A stretch of DNA of 64,000 nucleotides from Toxonevra muliebris (taxonomy: Eukaryota > Arthropoda > Insecta > Diptera > Pallopteridae). A model generated the notes under the pieces. It ran no database searches. It had not been told where the DNA came from and saw only the letters and a program-made list of their open reading frames with translations. Location of the stretch: positions 23,487,883 through 23,551,882 of the forward strand of contig OY829329.1 of the NCBI GenBank assembly GCA_963691655.1, written 5' to 3'. Below, one piece after another: positions 48,057 through 59,422 of this stretch. How positions within the stretch are numbered: the first letter of the stretch is position 1; each line of letters opens with the position of its first letter. A program made the translations under genes and the position numbers.

Positions 48057-49141
48057 CAGTGATGGAACTAAAAATTCGACGGTTCTAGATTGGGGTGCAA
48101 AATTGTGCTAGATGGTGGAAAAATGTGCTAAGTTTTAAATTAAACAAAATATGTCAATTTTATTGTATTATTTTATTCAATAAATTAAAATATAGTATAT
48201 ATATAGTAATTCAGTCTGTTAGTATTAATAAAGTCAATAAAATACATTAATTCATTCATTTGAATAAGTTGAACAGAATACTTTGAGACTCAACACAAGC
48301 CAATAACTTGGCTCAAAGTTTATAATGGTGTTATTTCCAACTTGGAAAAATGCTTCTTATAAAAAAGGATAAACACGACTTTATGAACATGAATTTTTTG
48401 TTTTATCTCAAAAAGATATTCAAGTTACATTTAAGTTAAGAAATTACTATAAATTCTTCATCTACAAACCTGTAGTTTTGAAAATGTTTAACGAGGTTAA
48501 TTGTAGTGACAAAGAACAGCTGCGTTTTATTCGCCAGCTAGTTTAACATATGCGAATAAAATGACCAGGTTGTTAAGTCTCTTCTTCGTTATATTGTTAT
48601 TCACAATGAAACTGCTCAGCAGCTAGATGTGAAACATTCCAGTGGATCCCAGTCATTGCGGTGGGCATTGCTTTTAGTTTTAACTCTTCATAAGAAAATT
48701 TAAAGATGATTTTAAATTATTTTCACTGGGCGACATTTCAAATCTTTTCCTTTTTTGTTTTTTGCCAAACTGTCATGCTTCCTCTTTCATTTATGGCAGT
48801 TAACAATAGAATTTAATGTAGTTAAACTATTTATCAAATATACATGACAGCTATAATTATAAGTGTTATTTCTTATTTCTGCGGCTTTGTTGTTTTGTTG
48901 TTGTTTCCCCATACAATTATCGCTGCTAGTTATACATAACTAAAAGCAAGTGGCGAAAAAAACGCAGCTAATGGCAAAAACGATACCAACTTAACATAAT
49001 AAAATTGTTTTGCAATTTGACGCAATGTAAATAAATAAAAATTAAGATTAAAAAAAAGAAAATGTGCTATATTTGCAGCCATCGGTGCTAAAAGTGTTAG
49101 AAATAAAAGTTTTTGGTAAAATGTGTTAGATCCCATCACTG
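48057..49141. mobile_element. hAT-type non-autonomous element, 1.1 kb
   Basis: Ends cagtgatggaactaaaa (48057) and the inverse of cagtgatgggatctaaca (ending 49141). Flanks gtcgtgac (48049-48056) and gtcttgac (49142-49149) agree at 7 of 8 positions, as expected for an older hAT target duplication. Subterminal words tgtgcta occur at both ends. No transposase frame is present. Confidence 0.8.
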
Positions 49142-49149
49142 GTCTTGAC

Positions 49150-51363
49150 ATCATATTTGTGTTCTTTATAGGTAATTGCAAATTTTATATAAGCATTTAA
49201 ATTTAAAAATAAAACCATTTTTCTTCCTAAAATGATTTTTTATTTGTTTTTGTTTTTAGAAGAAATTGCTAAAGTTTTTTTTTGTATTTCATTTCCTTAG
49301 CGGAAACAGAATTTCATTCATATAGTTTAAAAAACATTAGATAAACTTTAAAGTGTCAGTTAAGCAATATAACTGCAAACAACTTTTTTTTTATAACCAA
49401 CTACACACGAAAAGAAAGCTATTTACAAATGATGAATGAAAACGCAAAAGAACCTCAATAGTTGAGAAAAGAAGCAAAGAACCTCATTTGCTCCTTTTTC
49501 TTATGTTTCTAGATATACTATCTATTATTTTGTGTGCTTTAGCTTTATATGACGCCATTTTCATATACTTTCATGTTGATTTTCATAAATATTTAGTTAG
49601 TTTCCGTGAACCGGACGAACGCTGGTAGATGACACGCCCAGGATTTGTGGCATGTGTTGCCTGCCTGATTGCCCCGGCTGCTGCTCTACTCTGTTTGCCT
49701 TGTGGGCACAAAACCAGCAAAAAAAATTATACTTTGCTCTTTCCATCAATATTTTCTATTTATTTTTTTGTTGTTTTATATTTGTGGCACGCAGTTGTGT
49801 CCTAATTTCTGTTTCAAATTTAATATAGTTGCACCTTAGAAAGAACATGACGAAGCAGCAAGAGAACAACTCGCAGTAGGCGCGCAATAATATTGCTAAT
49901 ATTTATAATGGCTATTGCTCCTTTTGGGCATATTTGCGCAATTTTCACGCCATTTTTTTTTTTGTTTCTTTTTTTTTTTTTGTTTGCGGCGCTCCCACAA
50001 ACAAAATAAAAAGCCTAACTACTTTCACAGTTTTGGCAGTTTTTCGCCGTCCATCCTGTTCACTTGTTCATCTGTCCGCTCATTCGTCCTCTGTCCGTAT
50101 AGTTCATTTGGTAAATAAAGAAAATTGCTAGTAGGCATATAAAGCATATGGTGCGGTACGTTGGTCTGGTTTGATGTTTGATTGTGTACGTAGATTTTCC
50201 ATGTTGTGTAATTTAGATTTGAAAGCTTGCAGTTGTTGTCCATTGTGAATATCAAAATATTTGCATAATTTGTACTTAAAAGAAAAACCAATTTAGTTTA
50301 GTCAAGAATAAATATGTAAATATAGCCAAATTTATATACATATAATTGAAGCGAATACAATTACTTTTAAATCTATATGTATATAAGATGATAAAAACGA
50401 AAAATTAAGTTGAAATGCCTTTACATTTTTCGAATATTTAATTTCAAACTGCACGAATTTCAACTAAAACATCAACTGTTCAAACTAATTTCCCTTGGCC
50501 CGATACTTCTTAATAGTATCAGCTGAAAATCAATGCGTTAAGGATCGCCGTGGAGGTTACAGGTCCATTCACTTTAATTAATGTTGCATATGAGTAAAAT
50601 TACAAACGCAACTTTACTCTAAAATATTTGAATCTTTAATAAAAAATCGAAAATTGCAGTCTGCGCTGTTCGAGCAAAAGAGAGAAATGGCTATAATAAT
50701 CACTGTGTTGCCAACTACTTCAATGGAGACAGGGGGCAGGCTCGCAAAAAAGAGTAGTTTTTTGTGGTTTACTATTGAATCACCGCACTTCACTTTATCG
50801 AGCTATAACCGGCAAATTGAAGTAACCGACAAAATTTCGATTTTTTTTATGGAAATCGATCATTTTTGATCTTACGCTCCATCTCCCAAAATTTTAGTCA
50901 AAGAGAAAACAATTTGAATGTAAGTTTTAACATGCACTTTATTTATATTTTTCGGACAATATGATTTGCAATATGATGTAATATTACGTGTTAAACACTA
51001 CGTTTCATCTCTTGTATTAGCTGATATCTTCAAGACGAATATATATGTATATGTTCTGCCGAAGCAAGAACATTTTTGTAGTACTAGAAAGATTTATTTA
51101 TTTAAGTCAGCTTTCTTTTAAGTTTATCTAAAAATCTGTTATTTTGTCTAACTAAATGTAAATGCTTTTTTAAAGAAAAATTTGCCTAAATTTTCATTGT
51201 CGTTAAAAGTAAAAAAATGTGTCTTAAAACCTAAGGAAGCAGCTACTCAAAACCATTTTTGGTTTGAAAATCATAACAAAAAGCTATCAATTACATATAC
51301 ATATGTAAAATTAAATAAATATGTGTGAAGCCTGCGGGACAATGAAGCCAAAAAACTCAACTC
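49150..51363. other. Non-coding stretch
   Basis: AT-rich; a T-rich patch near 49945-49985. Open frames of 65-88 codons show no domain. No RNA gene or element end could be supported. Confidence 0.4.
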
Positions 51364-51936
51364 GTTGTATCGAGTGTAGCCTGCAATATGCAGGCTATAC
51401 ACGATACAACCTGTTGTACAACGCGTTGGACTATGAGTTGAACTGCTTTTTCATACACTCTTTCCAGCACGTTGTACAATGCGTCGTACAATTTCATTAA
51501 TTCTTTATTCTTCGTGTTGCAAACAACCTAGTGGAAAATGTATGAATTGAATGAGATAAGGCAACTAAATATAATGGAGAAATTCTAGTGAGTCGAAATA
51601 CTTTTTCTTTTGCTTTCATCATTTTTTTTGTTTAATTCTCTTCTATACGTTGTTTCATCATTTTCCATTAATGACATTTTGTCACTCTTTTGTTCAAAAC
51701 AATAGAAATTGATCAAACAATGAAACGAGAACGATTGAAGTTGTACGACTTTGCTACAAACGATACAACTCGTTGTACAATCGTTAACTCAGCCCACCTA
51801 AAATTAAAATATTTTGATTTTCATCCAACCGTTGGACCAACTTGAAAACCGATCGTACAACCATACTACACACTATACAACCCGTTGTACAACATGGCCA
51901 TTGTGGCATGTGGCGTTGTATCGTGTGTAGCCTGCA
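51364..51936. mobile_element. Palindrome-rich MITE with doubled left terminus
   Basis: The element 51389-51936 has 22-bp inverted ends (tgcaggctatacacgataca inward from 51389; gttgtatcg and gtagcctgca at the right). An extra right-type terminus (51364-51385) sits head to head on the left with only ata between, making a 22-bp-arm hairpin. The inside repeats the palindrome gttgtacaac or close variants at about 51413, 51473, 51771 and 51886. No coding capacity. The superfamily is unknown; ata and tta lie just outside the ends. Confidence 0.7.
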
Positions 51937-53252
51937 TTAGCCTTCTTCTTCGCCTCTTTCAAACTCAAAATGTACCGTAATTGTGGCAAAAGAGCCAGGG
52001 TACAGTAATTTTAACCTAACTTTAAATTGTTATCGGTATGTATTTGTATTTGGTATGATATCTATATAATTTTCAGAAGTAGCAAATCTTAATAGCGTTT
52101 AAAATGCACTTTTTATTTTTGTTTTGTCTCAAATGACTCATTCTTACACATACATACATACTCGTACATACATTGAAAACGTTTTCTTCTTTGCATTGCC
52201 AGATTACGATTTCATTTTCTTGAATATTTTATTACTTTTTTCACCGCCACGTCTCTAGTGCTTATAATTTTATGAATTCAGTTTTTTATGCATTTTGCAA
52301 CACTCATTCCCTGCCCCCGCCTCTCTTACACGCCCCACTCATTGTCAGTGGCGTTGTTATTGTTGTTGTTGTTGGCGTCGCCGTTCATTTATGCAGTCAT
52401 TCATTGCCTCAATTTATCTCCTTTTATGTCTATGCATACATCACAGACACGTACTTCATCATCGTGCTTTTCATTTGTGCCCCTCTTCGTAGTTGCAACA
52501 ACAACAACAGAGCAAGTATGTACCGGAGTATTAAGTTGAAGTTGAACTTTTGTTTAAATTGTAAAGTACAGAGCTTTACTTATGTTGTTCTCCTTGTTTC
52601 ATTCCTCACTCCCTTTCCCTTTACTACCTTTCACATTTGATTTTTCACTACCTGCCAAATCTCTCTCTCTAACTCTCTTTCTTTCTTCCATCTTGAATAC
52701 CATAGGTGAGGTGTGTTTTTGTTGCTATTTAAATTATGCGGTAGTACCGTTCTTGAAAGTAATAAATTTAAATTATGCGTTGCGTGTATGTTGTAATTTA
52801 ACGCGTGAACTTTAAAAAAAAAACTTCTCGCTTTTATATTTATTCGTAAATTTACGAGCTTCAATTTACACACAGGTTGCTATGCATTGAATGCGCGGAT
52901 AATTTACTTTGTTAGCCATATCTATCTGACAAGGGTCACACTGAATGTTTCTGCTAGAGTATAACTTTTAACATCGTATTTTCAATTTCCATTATTTGTC
53001 ATTATTTTCCGCTTTCTTGTTGTTGCTTGGGGCATAGAGATGATGTGATCATAGATCGAAAAGGAGAAAGAGGTAGAGAAAAAGCGCAAATACATTTTTA
53101 TTTATATTCATTTTTCTTTCTATGGAATATAAGGCTAGTCCTACCTATTTACTCTAAACTGCTGATTTCCTAGTATTTTCCCAAAAAAAATTATCTTTTC
53201 TGACAAAGCTCACTTTGACCTCGGTGGTTACGTTAATAAGCAAAATAGACGC
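51937..53252. other. Non-coding stretch
   Basis: Pyrimidine-rich patches and short triplet runs (gttgttgtt near 52352, caacaacaa near 52496) generate overlapping open frames of 63-122 codons at 52272-52640 in all three frames, which argues for low complexity and not for a gene. Confidence 0.45.
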
Positions 53253-53655
53253 ATCTGAGGCTCAGAAAATCCATACGCGATTGTTGGGAAGCGAATGCAC
53301 CCTCAACGCGAAACTGTTTGGTGTGGTTTTTGGACAGGCCATTTTTCTTTGAAAATGAAGAAGAAGGATGGTGTGCTGTATCACACAAGCCATCCAAAAA
53401 TTGATCACGTTATTAGGCGTGTTGGTGATGTGCATTGCCCACCACACAGTTGTGATTTGACTCCGTTGGACTATTATAAGTGGTAATGCTAACCATTCTG
53501 GAATGATTGAGGCTCTTGAGGATGAAATTTGTGCAGCCACCGATCAAGTACAGCTCCATACAGTCGAAAATGTACTGAAAAATCGAATTGATCGTACGGG
53601 ATACTGAGAAGCCAGCCGAGGAAGTCATTTGAATGAAATAGTGTTTCATAATTAA
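53253..53655 (+). pseudogene. mariner transposase, 3' half
   Basis: + strand frames give HPQRETVWCGFWTGHFSL, then VHCPPHSCDLTPLDYYKW, the third-Asp region (usual PPRSPDLTPxDYFLWG). In a shifted frame follow ALEDEICAATDQVQLH, VLKNRIDRTGY and ASRGSHLNEIVFH, the C-terminus of this mariner group. The N-terminal half and the second-Asp block are missing or scrambled. A LINE 3' tail abuts its end. Confidence 0.75.
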
Positions 53656-53659
53656 ACGT

Positions 53660-54219
53660 ATTATTATTATTAGTATTATGGGAGCCCAAAAAGAAAGGCA
53701 CTGCGACCTAAAAGATCTTTTGTGCCATTCCCCATTTTATGACAAAAGACGTTCAGCTGACCTAATAAAAGTCAAGACATCTTTTGTAGAAGAAGATTTT
53801 ATATGATTAGCCGTCAGAAAAGGATTACCAAAAATTCTTCCTCGGAGCCGAGCCAAGGCCGGACATTCACACAGAATGTGAGGTGTCGTCTCGTCATTTT
53901 CCAGACATAGACGGCACTCTGTCTCATTGGACAGACTTATTTTGTTTAGGTGATATCTGAGCCCATAGTGTAGCCCACCAATAGCCTAAAGTCAGGTTTG
54001 GAATAAGAGATGGGCTGATTTTGGGCAAGGGGAATGATAAGTGCTTTTGCCTGTCTTAAACCAGGGATAGAGTTTCAATAATCTAGCCATTTTGCCTTAG
54101 ACCGCTCCTCAACGATAGATTTCGTAGAGGCCCAGCCGACTTCGCAGAACGGATCGGGGCCAATGTGCTTGGTAGATGAACCTTGCCTAGCCAGTTCATC
54201 GGAGGCCTCATTACCGTAA
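53660..54219 (-). mobile_element. LINE copy 2 (same family as 35832-37125), 5'-truncated
   Basis: The minus strand matches copy 1 from ggtaatgaagcc (36559) to the taa tail: NEASDELARQGSS, then IPGLRQAKALIIP, and CRLC-type knuckle DNA at about 53900. The tail (tta)n lies at 53660-53680 and the 3' UTR word ggcacaaaagatcttttagg is identical. A deletion shifts the frame near 53965 and there are stops, so it is older than copy 1. No target duplication was found. Confidence 0.85.
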
Positions 54220-55314
54220 GGATTGTGCTTTTGAATAAAAACCACATAGAAAAAAAATTATTCGTCTATTATTTACACAAAAGTCAAATTCCAAATTATA
54301 AAAATGGTCCACCCTGTATAATCTTTTTTTTTAATTAAGTCGATTTGTAATAATATTACGATAGTTCATTTAAAATTTAGGGAAGATTGGTAAAAATGGA
54401 GTCAAGGAAAGTAATCAATGATATAGCTTCAGCAGAAATCTCACCGTCATTAATTCGATATCTTAATCTTTACGAATTTTGACTTCAACTCAAGCCAGTG
54501 CAAATTTTTTCCGTAGGCCTAAATGTAGCTTGTGAGTGGTTTCAAAGATTCCAACCAGGAAATTTTTTTCTGGAGGACAATCTTTGTGAAGGCCGCTCGG
54601 AATCTTTGATCTGTGTGACTGTGTCTTAAATACTGGAAAATCAAATACCCCAGTGTATTAAGAAAACTGTTTTATTTCCTCTACGAATTTTGGATAACGG
54701 GTAAAAAATAGTCACGTGTTTGTTTTCGAAAATTTGACGCCAAGCAGCAGCCCATAGTATGAAGCCGAAGTCAGCAACAAAAGTCTTTAAGGCATAGAGA
54801 AAATATTCCCAGGATCTGGCCGTGCTATTTCTAGTTGTTTCCAAAAATGTAAAAAAAAAAAAATAGGGGAAGTCTTCAGCGGTAATGCGCAAATAATTTA
54901 TGCAGTTAGTGTTGGAATTGAAAAGTCTTATTTTTAGCGATTTTAATAAATGTATTGAAACTAATAGAAATTATTTAGAGAACATAAAAAATTATGAAAA
55001 TTAAAGATGTGAAATAAAATGTTTGTTTCCTTTTTTTTCCAATCAACCAACTTAGCGAACTTTTATTAGTCTATTTGTAGTTCGATACTAAAACCCTGCA
55101 CAAACTTGGTATTGGTTCAGCATTGATGGGATTTAGATGATTGATTAGATAGCCAAATGTTGTCCATCGTGCCAATATTGATATTGTTCTTTTTTTTAAC
55201 GGACGCACTTTTAAATAAATGTATTTACAAAACTACTCTTCCAGTGATCATCCTTTACGATTTATCGTAAAGACTTTGACAATTCTTTCCAGAAATTGTG
55301 AATTACAAAATACC
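54220..55314. other. Non-coding stretch
   Basis: No gene supported. The patch at 54390-54620 has the feel of N-terminal mariner DNA (CEWFQRFQPGNFFLEDNLCE on the + strand near 54530, a FQRF.aG..sleD-like HTH tail) but is too decayed to annotate as a gene. Confidence 0.4.
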
Positions 55315-55756
55315 TAAAGGCGGATTCGCCGACTCAATGCCGCACTCTCTTTTTTTTAATAAGAAGTTTTTAAGCTCTCCATTTTAGAAGGCGAAAAACT
55401 TCATATAAAAAATGAAAAGAGAACGAAAAATTTCATATAAAAAAACGAGAAAAGAATGTAAAAACTTCATATAAAAAAAATGAAAAGAGAGCGAAAACTT
55501 TCATTAAAAAAAAACGAAAAGAGAGTGCCGGCCCTTCATATAAAAAAACAAAAAGGGAGCGAAAAACTTCTCATAAAAAAACCAAAGAAAACAAAAAACT
55601 TCATATAAAAGAAAACGAGAAGAACGCGTAAAAACTTCATATAAAAAACAGAAAAGAGAGCGGAAAGCTTCTTACAAAAAAAACCAAAAGAGCTAAAAAC
55701 TTCATATAAAAAGAAACGAAAAAACAGTGTAGGACTAGGTCGGTGATTTCGCCTTA
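55315..55756. mobile_element. MITE built around a minisatellite
   Basis: Ends taaaggcggattcgccgac (55315) and the inverse of ttaaggcgaaatcaccgac (ending 55756) are 19-bp inverted repeats with four mismatches. Nearly the whole interior (55389-55730) is a tandem array of about ten units near 33 bp, outline acttcatataaaaaaacgaa then aagagagcg. A transposon end pair around tandem repeats recalls Foldback-type elements, though here the array is on one strand only. Confidence 0.7.
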
Positions 55757-56905
55757 AAATAAAATAGAAAATATTATAAAAAGCAATAAAGCCAAAATAT
55801 AAGTAATAAAAAACAGATTTTGCTCTATCATTGTTTTTTTCCTGGTACTTTCAGTTTGACCCACATTCATGACTCTTTATTTTCTGTTTGCCCTTTTAAT
55901 AGTTTTTTAAGTTTTTATTACAATTTTGTTTCTTTAAAAATACAAAACTTTTTAGCTGTTATTCTTATGAGTTTATCGTGTCAGTGTGTTGTGATGTCAT
56001 TATTGTGTAAATGTTGTTTATACTTCTATCTCTCAATAACTGAATGACTGAGTGATACCTATAATTTGCAACATTCTCTACATCATACGAGAAATAATAA
56101 TAAAGAAAAAACTAATTAATTTAATTGCATTTTCTACACCAAGTGTTTATTATTAATATTTTTTTTTTTTTTTCACACACTTTTAGCAAAGAAAAAGTGC
56201 AAATATTTATTTACTTGAAGTGGGCTTGCGTGCATATGTTTATATAAAAGTTATGTATCTACAGACTACATTCAACTTTAATTTACTTCATATATCGAAC
56301 GATTTATGTTAATGGAAATTAGTGTAAAATTATACTCAAGTTTTGTTCAAACATTGTTGGCTTCATTTCTTATTACTAGTAATCAATGAAAGTTTATTGT
56401 TTTTTAAAAGTTGTTTTGTTTTTGCTACTGTTATTTCTAAAGAATTTTATAATAATTTATTTTTTAATTGTAGTATTTATTTTTCTTTGAAATCTATATT
56501 TAGTTTTTAATTGATAATATTGTAAAGCACATTTACAACGCTTCAGAGTGATTCACTGTGTATCAGTGTGAGCTGCTGAGAGCGTGGGGCTCCTGAGTCT
56601 TCTTCATTATGTCGGGTGTTTGTTCCTAGTACAGTTTTAATCACACAGTGTCCGTTGATTAATCTAGTTAAATGTTAGTCAAAAGTTCGGAAGCTCTTTG
56701 CTTTATTTTTGTTTAATTATGTCCTATGATGCAACAATGACACTACTTCAATTGTTTTAAGAAATTTCACTTAAGTGGACATTCCAGCTTAAATTTTTTT
56801 TTTTTTTCACTGTGATATTTTATTAAAAAATAGCTGAGAGATGTTAAAAGTACTTTATTGAACGAACAAATTTTTTGTTTTTTTTTTTTTTTGAGCAATT
56901 TTAAT
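55757..56905. other. Non-coding stretch
   Basis: AT-rich; the 75-codon frame at 55820 has no recognised feature. Confidence 0.4.
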
Positions 56906-57130
56906 ACAAGAAGGTGGCGTATTGAATTCGCCATTTTGAGTTTTGAAAATCCGATGTCAGATTCGTAATCAGCGTCTCAAGAAACCCTCTATTTATAAGT
57001 TTCAAGCGAATCCTATAAATTTTTCAAAATTCTTCCGCCATATTGGCATCACCATTTTGAATTTAAAAATATTATTTAAGATTCGTAATCAAAGACCCTG
57101 AAAACCCCTGGGTAACTAATTTGAAGCCAA
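56906..57130. repeat. Two-copy tandem repeat, about 120-bp unit
   Basis: (c)gccattttga at 56930 and caccattttga at about 57050 start two similar units. Both contain agattcgtaatca and then aaacccc/aaaccct followed by ttgaagc or ttcaagc. Divergence is high, so it is old. Confidence 0.6.
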
Positions 57131-57782
57131 ATAATTGTTTACTTTAACAGCTGTTTTTTTGAAAACCTGTTTTTGGACGTTAGGTCTCTTTTTTTTAGTA
57201 CACATAGGCACAATTATATGTATAACTTTCGTTTAACTTTAAATTTTCACTAATATTTTAGGAGTATCAAACTCAATCGACAGCTAGTTGGCACACGAAA
57301 ATGAGAGAAATTGAAATGCAAGTTTTTTAAATAAAAAATTTTGTTATAAAATTGTGTTCAACAAAAAATGCCAGCACCAAACAACGCAAATTTAAAATAA
57401 TGGTGAATTTTTTTCAGGACCATTCTGATTTGGCCAAGGGTCAATCAAAGACGGAATAGTGAGATGCACCTTCAAAACGGCCAGTAGATCTGTGATTGCT
57501 TTTCTAAATTTACGCGACATTAGTTTCTCAAGTTTTAACACTTTTGACAACAAGAGGGTCACTTACAATCTTTTCATTTATGCTATGCTTTAATTTTCAT
57601 TCCTGTCGGGTCTGATCACTTGGATGTGACTCCCATCTACAATTCCAATTGTTCCTGGAATGCCAGACTGCTCACAAAAATATCTTTAAGCTTATCTTTT
57701 CTATATTCCGGACATTTGAAAATGTATATGCTTCGGGCACAGTACCCTTTTTATATCGATCTTAAAACTTCAAACATACAAC
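57131..57782. other. Non-coding stretch
   Basis: No gene or element supported. Confidence 0.4.
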
Positions 57783-58557
57783 TAGTGATGATTCGATACA
57801 AGTAAAAACTCGATACTTTTCATTCGATTCAAGTACTTTTTTTACTCGATGCAATAACATAAGTATTTTACTTGGTATCGGAAAAAAAGGTTAGTATCGG
57901 ATACTCGATACTTTTGGAAACTATTTATTTAAAAAACTGAAATATTGCTATACAATATTTAAAATTGTGGATCATTTTACAATACTTTACAGCAATCAAT
58001 AACATATTTCAAAATGCAACTGCAAAATATTTATTATTCAAAATATTTCAGTCCATATTGCAATATTTCAATGTATGACAATATTGCAGTACAGTATTGA
58101 AGTTCTAGAAAATATTTCCGGCCATTCATGTAGAATATAATGTATGTTGAAATCTTTTCATTAAAAAAAAATATTTTTAACAAGCTTTAATCTGTTGATT
58201 AGTTTTCCTTCTATTATAAATTTTCTAGAAATTTGCCAAATTAAATTAACGTCATTTCTATATGATTCACGTGTTTCCAGTGGAAATATCTCAAAACCAT
58301 GATTTATAGACGAAAAACTCGTGTTGGGTAGTGTAAACTGTAGGCTCAACCATGTTGTATCACAATGGGTCGTTCTGGCCTGAATGTTTTTCTTGACAAC
58401 CACTTAAAAAAAAGAGTAATTTGTCTCTTTAAACGAGTATTCGATACAAGTACATATTCGGTACTTTTTTCCGATATTTTCGGTAGCCTCGATACTTTTA
58501 TTCGATACAAGTAATGAGTAAAAGTATTGATACTATATGGGTATCGAATCAACACTA
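57783..58557. mobile_element. hAT-like MITE rich in tcgatac motifs
   Basis: Termini tagtgatgattcgatac (57783) and gtatcgaatcaacacta (ending 58557) are inverted repeats with one mismatch over 17 bp. The flanks catacaac and catacagt agree at 6 of 8 positions, a possible decayed 8-bp duplication. Words tcgatac, gatac and aagtac fill both subterminal 100-bp zones. A piece of the tRNA-derived SINE lies inside (58329-58405). Confidence 0.65.
58329..58405 (+). mobile_element. SINE body fragment, copy 3
   Basis: The reverse complement matches 59098-59170 of copy 2: gtggctgtcgaga-like start, aggcctgaacg, cccattgtgatac and acctacagttta in outline. The tRNA head and tail are missing. It lies inside the hAT-like MITE, so it was either inserted or carried along. 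Confidence 0.65.
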
Positions 58558-59072
58558 CATACAGTGTGTGAGACACTGTGTTGTGCTGAGCCTAAGTGAT
58601 GGTCCTGACCATTTTAGTTCTGATATCCACCTTGAGCTAGGAACTTTAATGCTGTTAATCTTTTAACTCATTTTTATAGGGCTTAGCACGTACATGAAGG
58701 CTTCTTCATTTCAGCGGAAATTTTGTACAAAACTAGAAAATACCAAAAATATGATGCATTTTTTCCTACCTCTTGTTACTGAGACCCATTACATTTGATT
58801 GATCTCTAATGATTTTCCGCTGGATTCTTTCTTCACGGTCATTTTCTTTACTGAACCATTATTTCGCTATATTTTACACAATCTCACACTATTAAAATGC
58901 TTCTTTTTTGTTGCCTTTTATTTTTATTTTGTGTTTACATTTTTTGACATTTGTAGGGCAGTGATGCGTACTCGTACGAAAACAAAAGGGGATATATTGT
59001 TTGCAACACTGTCATTGATGTGAACGAGTTTTTTCTAATGTTTTTCTTTGACGACTTTTTTCATAAGGGGTT
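58558..59072. other. Non-coding stretch
   Basis: No gene supported. A 53-bp piece (58961-59014) begins cagtgatgcg and ends tttgcaacactg, like a collapsed hAT end pair, but it is too short to call. Confidence 0.35.
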
Positions 59073-59422
59073 TAGAGAGGAGTAGGTTAGGTTGGAGTGG
59101 CTGTCGAGAGACACACTTAGGCCTGAACGGCCCATTGTGATACCACATAGTTGGACCTACAGTTTAACGCCGATTCCGAACGGCGGTGTGGCAATTTTTT
59201 ATCGGCTTGGTGGTTTTGCCATTACCAACCAATGTGTGTACTTGTACACTATCTTATAATTCTCATACACTTCATATTGATAGTGAATATAAGAAAGTTA
59301 TGAAAATTAACCACCAGACGAAGACGGGAATCGAACCCGAACCTCCCAGATGAAAGTCTAGTGCACTATCCACTAGGCTATCGAGGTCGTCCAGAGGCTA
59401 TCGAGGTCGTAGAGAGGAGTAG
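59073..59422 (-). mobile_element. tRNA-derived SINE, copy 2, with 13-bp TSD
   Basis: An exact direct repeat tagagaggagtag lies at 59073-59085 and 59410-59422, bracketing a 324-bp body (59086-59409). On the minus strand the head has an A-box-like region (gatagcctagtggatagtgc) and the B box gttcgattcccg (about 59326-59338), with a tRNA-Glu-like anticodon arm. The head end carries a duplicated piece ccagaggctatcgaggtcgt in the plus strand. The tail is ccaacctaacc. SINEs of this kind are copied by LINE machinery, which the TSD supports. Confidence 0.9.

Noticed and set aside
52272..52640. Protein gene of 122 codons
   Set aside because: Three overlapping frames are open at once in pyrimidine-rich low-complexity DNA, with no domain or splice signals.
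55389..55730. CRISPR-like array
   Set aside because: Units are contiguous, diverged and lack unique spacers; the genome is eukaryotic.
58961..59014. 53-bp hAT end pair
   Set aside because: Too short and flanks do not match; could be chance or a deletion relic.
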